Source of the DNA: Aquilaria yunnanensis
Taxonomy: Eukaryota > Streptophyta > Magnoliopsida > Malvales > Thymelaeaceae
Reading direction: 5' to 3'
DNA: 64,000 nucleotides
Assembly: GCA_039654915.1 (NCBI GenBank)
Contig: CM077593.1
Location: forward strand, 57,790,501 to 57,854,500
In this document: positions 56,953 to 64,000 of the stretch, in pieces
Numbering within the stretch: the first letter of the stretch is position 1
Layout: each line of letters opens with the position of its first letter
The notes under the pieces: generated by a model
What the model was told of the DNA's origin: nothing
What the model saw: the letters and a program-made list of their open reading frames with translations, nothing else
The model's database searches: none
Made by a program: the position numbers and the translations under genes

Positions 56953-58470
56953 CAGGTATTCCTCCACAAAGGGAGATTGAATTTGAAATCAAGCTGCAAC
57001 CAGAAGCTAGTCCAGTATCCACACCTCCTTACAGAATGTCAATCACAGAGATGAATGAGCTCAAGAAACAACTTGATGAACTTCTTGAAAAAGGGTTCAT
57101 AAGGCCAAGTGTTTCGCCATGGGGAGCTCCTGTTCTTTTTGTGAAAAAGAAGGATGGATCTTTGAGACTATGCATTGACTACAGGAAGCTTAATGCAGTG
57201 ACTATCAAGAACATGTATCCACTCCCTAGGATTGAGGATCTATTTGATCAACTCAAGGGAGCTAAGATCTTCTCCAAGATAGATTTGAGATTTGGATACT
57301 TCCAATTAAAAGTAAAGGAAGAAGACATTCCTAAGACTGCATTTAGGACTAGATTTCGGCATTATGAGTACACAGTCATGCCGTTTGGTTTGACTAATGC
57401 CCCAGCTGCTTTCATGGACCTGATGAACAGGGTGTTCAGACCACATCTAGACAAATTTGTGGTTGTGTTCATTGATGACATCCTAGTGTATTCCAAGGAT
57501 GAAAATGAACAAGAACATCATCTAAAGATTGTCTTAAAGACTCTATTGCAACATCAGCTTTATGCTAAGTTATCCAAGTGTGAATTCTGGATAAGGGAAG
57601 TGTCTTTCCTAGGACACATCATAGATGCACAAGGCCTTAAGGCAGACCCTAAAAAGGTCAAGGCAGTGCAAGAGTGGGAAAGACCAAAGACTGTGAAGGA
57701 AGTCAGAAGTTTCCTAGGATTAGCTGGATACTACAGGAGATTTGTATCAGGCTTTTCCATGATTGCCTTAGTTCTTACTCATCTGACCAAGAAGGGTCAA
57801 AGATTTGAGTGGACTGAGAAGTATGAAAATAGTTTCCAGGAGCTCAAGCAGAGGTTGACTGAAGCTCCAGTATCGATTCTTCCTGATCCAAGTAAGCCCT
57901 ACATCTTATATACAGATGCATCTAGATCTGGGTTAGGTTGTGTGCTTATGCAAGATAGAAATGTTATTGCTTATGGGTCAAGGTAGTTAAGACCGCATGA
58001 GCAAAATTATCCTACCCATGACCTAGAACTGGCAGCAGTGATTTTTTCTCTGAAGCAATGGAGACATTACTTGATGGGTGGTTCCTTTGTGATATACATG
58101 ACCATAAGAGCCTAAAGTACTTGTTCACTCAAAAAACGTTGAACATGAGACAAAGGAGATGGTTAGAGTACATCAAGGACTATGACTACAGTATACAGTA
58201 CACAGAGGCCAAAGGAAATCTAGTAGCAGATGCCTTGAGCAGGAAGTACACAGGACTTTTGAAGGGAGGATCCATAGCTGATCATGATGAGAAAAATAGT
58301 CTACTATGCCTATGGCATAAATGGCATAAGTGGGAGGAAGCCCAAATTTACACATTGACAATTCAGTCTGGATGGATTGAAGAAGCCAGAAAGGCACAGG
58401 AGACAGATCCTGATCTGAAAAAGATCTCAGGAGAGGAAAAAGGTTCCTTGTATCAATCCTTTGCCTACAA
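56953..58470 (+). pseudogene. pol: RT and RNase H of H (after G)
   Basis: RT begins [50 protein letters not shown] and [13 protein letters not shown] (about 57464) are intact. RNase H has [12 protein letters not shown] and [13 protein letters not shown] at 57984-57986 and a frameshift near 58080 break it. The tail continues [18 protein letters not shown] and [18 protein letters not shown] at about 58475 follows. Confidence 0.9.
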
Positions 58471-59802
58471 CCAATGATTACTGTACTTCAAGGACCAAAT
58501 ATATGTGCCTAAAGGAGCAAAGCTCAGGGATGAAATACTTGAACAAGCTCACACAAGCAAGTTGAACATCCATCCAGGAAGTGAGAAAATGTATAAAGAC
58601 TTGAAGACTCACTTCTGGTGGCCAAACATGAGGAGAGACATAGTTACTTACGTCTCCAAATGTGCCACATGCTAGAGGGTAAAGGAAGAGCACCAGAAGC
58701 CAGCTGGTACCCTACAGACTCTACCATACCAGTTAGGAAATGGGGCAACATAACCATGGACTTTTTGACTGGGTTGCCTATGACCAAATTAAGGCATGAT
58801 ACAATATGGGTCATTGTGGATAGGCTAACCAAATGTGCCCACTTCTTACCTATGAAACTCACGGACTCCTTGGAGAGGTTAGCTCAGATCTATGTCTAGG
58901 AGATAGTGAGACTAAATGGAGTGCCAGACTCCATTGTATCTGATAGAGATCCAAGATTTACAGCTCAGTTTTGGAGTGCTTTTCATAAAGCACTAGGAAC
59001 CAAAATCCACCTGAGTACTGCTTATCATCCTCAGACAGATGGGCAATGTAAAAGGGCGATACAAATACTAGAAGACATGCTCAGGAGCTGTGTGTTGGAT
59101 TTCAAAGGTGAATGGAACCAACACTTGCCGTTGGTGGAATTCTCATATAACAATAGTTACCAAAGCACCATTGGCATGGCACCTTATGAAGCATTATATG
59201 GAAGAAGGTGCATGACACCCCATTGTTGGGTGGAAGCCTTAGACAGGGTAGAGTTGGGTCCCGAAATTATTGAAGAGACTAATGCCAAAATCAAGAAGAT
59301 TCAAGAGAGATTAAAGGCAGCCAATGAAAGGACCACAACCTATGTCAACAAAAGAATGAGAGACTTGGAATTTGAGGTTGGTGACAATGTTTGGCTGAAA
59401 GTTGCACCAACCAAAGGCACTGTCAGATTTGGCAAAAAAACCAAGTTAGCTCCAAGATACATCGGTCCTTATGAGATATTGGATAGAGTTGGCAAGGTAG
59501 CATACAGGTTAGCTCTACTGCCAAGCATGTCAAGTGTTCATAATGTTTTTCACATCAGTATGCTTAAGAAGTGTCTGCTGGACACAAAGCATGCTATTGT
59601 AGTGGAAGACATACAGTTGGAACCTAACTTGACATATGAAGAGAAACCTATAGCTATCTTAGCCAAGGATACCAGAAGGTTAAGAAACAAACATATTCCC
59701 ATGGTTAAAGTTCAGTGGTCACACCACTCTGAAAGAGAAGCAACCTGGGAAACTGAAAAAGACCATATGGAAAGGTATCCTGAAGAATACCTGAACCAAT
59801 AG
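58471..59802 (+). pseudogene. pol: Integrase and chromodomain of H
   Basis: Zinc finger: HTSKLNIHPG, CATC, then TAG at 58673-58675. Core: ITMDFLTGLP (D) and [12 protein letters not shown] (D). The catalytic Glu, expected in GQSER, is Lys (GQCKR; AAA at 59050-59052). A TAG near 58897 and a frame change near 58720 are further breaks. From 58906 the frame is open for 298 codons: [42 protein letters not shown] and a chromodomain ([42 protein letters not shown]). Confidence 0.91.
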
Positions 59803-59827
59803 GCTACTTTGGAAGACCAAAATTTTT

Positions 59828-59841
59828 AAGGGGGGGAGGAT
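59828..59841 (+). other. Polypurine tract of H
   Basis: AAGGGGGGGAGGAT abuts the 3' LTR. Confidence 0.9.
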
Positions 59842-62800
59842 TGTTACCACCTCATAAAATGGGAGAATTACAAGTGTCATAATGGCTAAAAACCATTATA
59901 TTGTGTAATTCTCACCATAGTGTTTGAAGTGTGAGGGGTAAAAGGCATGATCAACACCTCCCTAAAAGTGTTCCAAGTTGGTAACTTGGTCCCCAAGAAA
60001 ATCCTTAAGGATTTCTTGTTTTTCAAGCAACCTATGGACTTTTTTGTAAGGTTTTGGAAATTCGGGTACTCAATTGCAAAACTCTCATGAAAGAGACTTG
60101 GAGAGTTATGGGGAAGGATATAAATGCTATGAAAGTGCTATTGGAGGACCAAATTACTCATGGAAGACAAGTTTGAACAAAGGAAACACTAAAGGCAATA
60201 AGGACCTAAATGTCCCAGTGTAAACCTTAAGGTGTTCAAGCTTTTGACTTAAGTCTAAGGGTGGAATTTTGGGGTTATCCCACCATGGGGGAGGCAGCCA
60301 TGACTTGATAATTAGTTAAAAATGTTGGGCACATGTGTACCAATGAGTTTAAGACAAAGAAACCTTAATTAGTGACAAGGAAAATGACATAAAGCAAGGT
60401 TAAGCTTGTTAAGTGTGTTTTGGTGCCCTTAAGCTCATTTAAGGCCATTTAAGTGGCCAAATCACTTATCCCACTCTCATTTTCGTCCTCCCCCAGCCCA
60501 AGAACACATCCACACTTCCTCCATAGCGACCACACCTTCAAACTTGCAATTGATTGAAATTGAAGGCAAAAGGAAGCAATTGGAAGCAAACTAGAGCTAT
60601 TTCTTGCATACTTCAAGGATTAAGCTTCAAATTCGGCCTACTGTCTTTGCTAAGGGTTATCTTGCTCTCATGGGTTGTTTTATGTATTTTGAAACATCCA
60701 TGGAGCTATGGCTAAGCTTGGAAGAGAGCCATGAGCTTGATGAACCAAGCTTATTGAGGGGAGTGCACTTATTGAAGGTTTTGTGACCTAGTGTGAAGTG
60801 CACAAAGATGGCAGTAAAGTGGGGGTTTCTAGAGCCCAAAGTTAGTACTAACTAGTGTTAAAATCCTCCTAAGACCAAGCATTATCTTGAGGAGGGCTTC
60901 CATAGTGATTTGATTATGTTTATTATGTGTTTTATGGACTAACCCAAGGTATATGTTGCTGCCACATTTCATGTGTTTGTTGTTTGTGTTTGGCTGCTGC
61001 ATTTGGTTGCTATATCTTGTACATATGGATTGTGGCTTTTGTGTTTTAGTGTCTTTGGATGGAGGTTTTAATGAGGATCACATTACCTTAAGAAACCAAG
61101 TGTTACCCTTACTAAGTTTCTCAATGAAACTTACTCCCCTCAATTCTGTCATTGCAGGTCCAGCTGAAAGATCACCTTCAAACTAACCTTTTTGGTTTGA
61201 ATTTTAATCTGAAATTACAGGTACATGAACTTCCATACGTCTAGTTGTGATCTGGAAAGTTTGGTGATTTTAGGAGTAAATTTGGTATTTTTAATGGTGG
61301 TACTTACTGTGTTGTGCAGCAGCTGTCCAGCATCCTGTTTTTGGAGTCCATTGTGTCTCAGGGCCTCCTGCAACGTAGGGTCTATATTTAGCTGAGTTAA
61401 GACCATATTGTAGTGCACGTATGCATGTACATGTAGTGTATGTAAAATGAGACAAGTATGTGAACATTTGAGTAATGTTTTGGCTATGTAAGTAATGTGG
61501 TGCAAAGCTGCCTAAGTGTGAATGATGGGCTGCTTACTTGTAAATTTTGTTTTGGCCACATAAAGTTGCTAATAGAAAGGGAATGTAATTCCTATGTGTA
61601 ATGGACATATATGGGATAGCCTTGGAGGGCTTTCCCCTTGTAAATTAAGTGTTTGCATGGTTTGGAAAAATTGTATGGGGAAAATGGTCCAAAAGTTGCC
61701 AAAATTTCGACTCTGAACATAAAGTTTAATATCTCCCTGTGTAGAATGAACCTTGGTATGAAATTTTAACCACACCTAGCAGACATCTATAGGGTTAACT
61801 GGGCTTTAGAATTTATGGATTTAGATCCCTGTAGCCAAGGTTATGATCTTGCAAATTTGGCATAGTTACTGTTCATTTGGTCAGAATTTTGTAACCAACT
61901 TAAAAAATCCATAACTTGGTCCATAGGTGGGCTATTGATGTAAATCAAAATTCCTTGGTTTTCTATAATTCTCTACTTGATAATGGACCAAATATAACAG
62001 GGGCTATGTGTTGGGTTTCGGGAGCCAAACAGCGCAGCGGAATTTAACCGAAACCCTCTAGGATCCAAGTGAAACGGGGTAAACCGGGTGTTCGAAAATT
62101 TCATACCTAATTTTCGGTTGAGATCTCTCACTCAACTGTAGAGTCGAATCACAAAACCTGAACAGTTGACGTGTTCAAGCTCTCTATGGTATCCACACGA
62201 GCCTCTCGGGATCACCACGCTTCCACCACGTCCCGGCAGATGCGTTTCTCTTGCGCTCGCAGTGCTAGCTTGCGTCCTCCAAGGAATTGCAAGAGAAGAG
62301 TGCGGCTGTCCTTTTGGGAGGCTAGGGTAAGGAGACCTGCGAATTTCTCACTTAAAAGTTGTATTTATAGTGAGACTCAACTTCCAGGCCTAATGGGTTT
62401 CAAAGCCCTAATCCAATTAGGATTTAATTTTGGGCTTAATAATGGCTCAACTCCTTGGCCCATTATTAATACGAAATTAAAGTGAAACCATAACCCAAAT
62501 AATTAGCCCATGCACTCTAATGATCCAAATAGCTCTACGTGTGCGACCCAATAGGCTCTTGCCATGTTGGCAATGATCATAAATCACATTTATGATCATA
62601 AGCAATGAGCGGTGTCTAGCAACACATCATTGCTACCCAAGTGACAAGATTGTCGGTGAATCGACTAAACCTTTATGATCATCACCGATATATGCCATTG
62701 TCCCTTTGTCCAAGATATCAAGACTAAGCACGAGACATGGAATGTGTCACTCTCGTATAGCCCAATCTTTCGTTTCTTGATTACCGAGTAGACTAACTTA

Positions 62801-63750
62801 AACTGATGACATTGATATCATATATCAACTCATCGGAGCATGGCCATGCATTTTCTAAGTCTCACTCTATCAAGGGGCCCAAAGATATCACTCCCGTTAC
62901 ATAGGAGGGACAAATCCCATCTTGATCATACAAATCCCTCCGCATGATATGTGACATACCCAATGACCTCCTTCAAGTTCACTCAGTTACGAGCAACAAA
63001 GGAAAGTATCAAAGTATGTGACTCACATGTAGGGAACCTTGATGATCTTAGGTCGAAGGACTACATATACTATGATCACTATGAGAATCACTTATGACAC
63101 TCATATAACGATCCATGAAGTGTTCTCATGGTGGGTCGGTCCAGTACACAAGTTCTCCAACTTGTACCCATATGTAGACTACATATCTCATATTAGTCTC
63201 CACATATGCTAGTCATTATGTATTATTGCAACCCGCTCCACAATAATACTATACTAGGGACGTTTAAGAATATCATTATTCTAGGGTTACAATTATGTTT
63301 ATTACGTTACGCAGAAACAAAACAACAAACAAAATTGCTGGATTAATGGCTCAATAAAATATCATGACTCAATTTGCAAAAATACAATCATCTCATGACT
63401 GGCTTTTTGGGCACAACACTAACACTATGTGGCTAGAATGATACAGTTTATTAGTGGAAGTTACAGGTGCAGTAGCTGGCGACTAGAACTTAACAAGATT
63501 GCCTAATGTGTGGAAGCCAAAACGAAGACTTGTGCTAGTGTTTTCCTTCATTGCTGCCATGGTGTGCATGCAATGTGAATATGTGTGTGATGGTTGGACC
63601 AATATGTATGTATTTACATAGTGCCCAAGAGGGCCACATGGGTATGCACAGTAAGGGTAGTGTTCTGATGGCCTACAGAACATTACCAATCCTGGGAGTC
63701 TACATGCACAGTTTTGGCACCAGAACTGGACTATCCCCGAGTGGGTAACA
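59842..63750 (+). repeat. 3' LTR of H, split by F
   Basis: Own parts are 59842-62008 and 63430-63750 (2488 bp together, against 2489 for the 5' LTR). It ends GTGGGTAACA, followed by the TSD CAATG. Confidence 0.94.
62009..63424 (-). mobile_element. Solo LTR F (copia, G family, 1416 bp)
   Basis: Minus orientation, same length as G's 5' LTR. TSD CTATG at 62004-62008 and 63425-63429 is perfect, so it inserted as a full element and later lost its interior. Confidence 0.94.
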
Positions 63751-63755
63751 CAATG

Positions 63756-64000
63756 GCCTATATACTTACGATGGCTTCTCTTTTCACGAAGAAGCTTTGA
63801 TTTCAAGCTTAATTGGATGTAAAAATGAGGGTGGAGAGGATGAACTCGGGTTTATGGCAGCCACCCCTACACTTTACCCTCTTATAACACTATTTTTAAT
63901 CTAAGCCATCAAAGTATTAGAAAGCTTAGCTATTCTTGATTAATCCTTGTTTATTTCATCAAGTTTGGGTTAAAGTTAAAAGTTAAGTCATAAAACTTCA
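63756..64000 (-). repeat. LTR of element K (5' part), minus strand, runs off edge
   Basis: On the minus strand it aligns with A's 3' LTR from about 38911 on, including the short Lys/Asn-like AT-rich part and the CTCATTT...CTTGAAATC region. About 220 bases of LTR should remain beyond the edge, giving a total near 2.4 kb. Confidence 0.82.

Larger units (their letters stand above)
44031..63750 (+). mobile_element. Ty3/gypsy chromovirus H (Tekay-like, degenerate)
   Basis: LTRs 44031-46519 and 59842-63750 (the latter split by F); TSD CAATG at 44026-44030 and 63751-63755, within K's LTR. Contains G at 48742-56947. Order: iMet primer site, gag, protease, RT, RNase H, integrase, chromodomain, polypurine tract. 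Its proteins differ clearly from A/C, so it is a separate family in the same lineage. Confidence 0.95.

Overview
The window is plant nuclear DNA made entirely of nested LTR retrotransposons. I see no host gene, tRNA gene, rRNA or CRISPR array. The chromodomain Ty3/gypsy elements, Tat-type Ty3/gypsy elements, Ty1/copia elements with iMet-tRNA primer sites, 1.4-2.5 kb LTRs, 5-bp target duplications and deep nesting point to a repeat-rich seed plant, probably a dicot. The species cannot be fixed from sequence. I label the elements A-M for reference.

Layout. The outermost element is J, a gypsy element on the + strand. Only the end of its 5' LTR, its primer site and the start of gag are seen (41140-42094). 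A (gypsy chromovirus, +, 1971-41139) lies inside J's 5' LTR. M (Tat type, minus, 1-1970, running off the left edge) lies inside A's 5' LTR. B (copia, +, 7481-38003, TSD TAATA) lies in A's integrase. Three insertions interrupt B: C (gypsy chromovirus, +, 10543-20391, TSD TTCCT) within the integrase zinc finger, D (Tat type, +, 21778-32599, TSD GAAGG) within the reverse transcriptase, and E (solo copia LTR, +, 33355-34770, TSD tgata/cgata) between RT and RNase H. On the right, K (an LTR related to A and C, minus) interrupts J's gag at 42095. H (gypsy chromovirus, +, 44031-63750, TSD CAATG) splits K's LTR. H carries G (copia, minus, 48742-56947, TSD CCTGC) in its protease-RT region and F (solo LTR of G's family, minus, 62009-63424, TSD CTATG) in its 3' LTR. 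K resumes at 63756 and runs off the right edge.

State of the elements. C is youngest: I count about ten mismatches between its two 2512-bp LTRs, and its gag-pol frame is open for about 1500 codons with one nonsense codon before the chromodomain. M's gag is open for 377 codons up to the window edge. A, B, D, G and H carry many nonsense codons, frameshifts and lost catalytic residues. Each element encodes the usual gag, protease, RT, RNase H and integrase. A, C and H end integrase with a chromodomain. D adds a second RNase H.

Most notable signals. (1) D carries, on the strand opposite to gag-pol, a multi-exon gene (31048 to 28623). Three short GT-AG introns keep one frame of 731 codons through four exons, and a TATA box and G-box lie upstream of it. 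Four stops break this copy. (2) In both Tat elements the gag frame begins inside the 5' LTR and reads through the primer site. (3) B's LTRs hold 26-27 units of a 10-bp AGCT-phased array. (4) The chromovirus LTRs share an array of palindromes around GGCGACGCGTCGCC. (5) G's pol stop codon is formed by the first bases of its 3' LTR.
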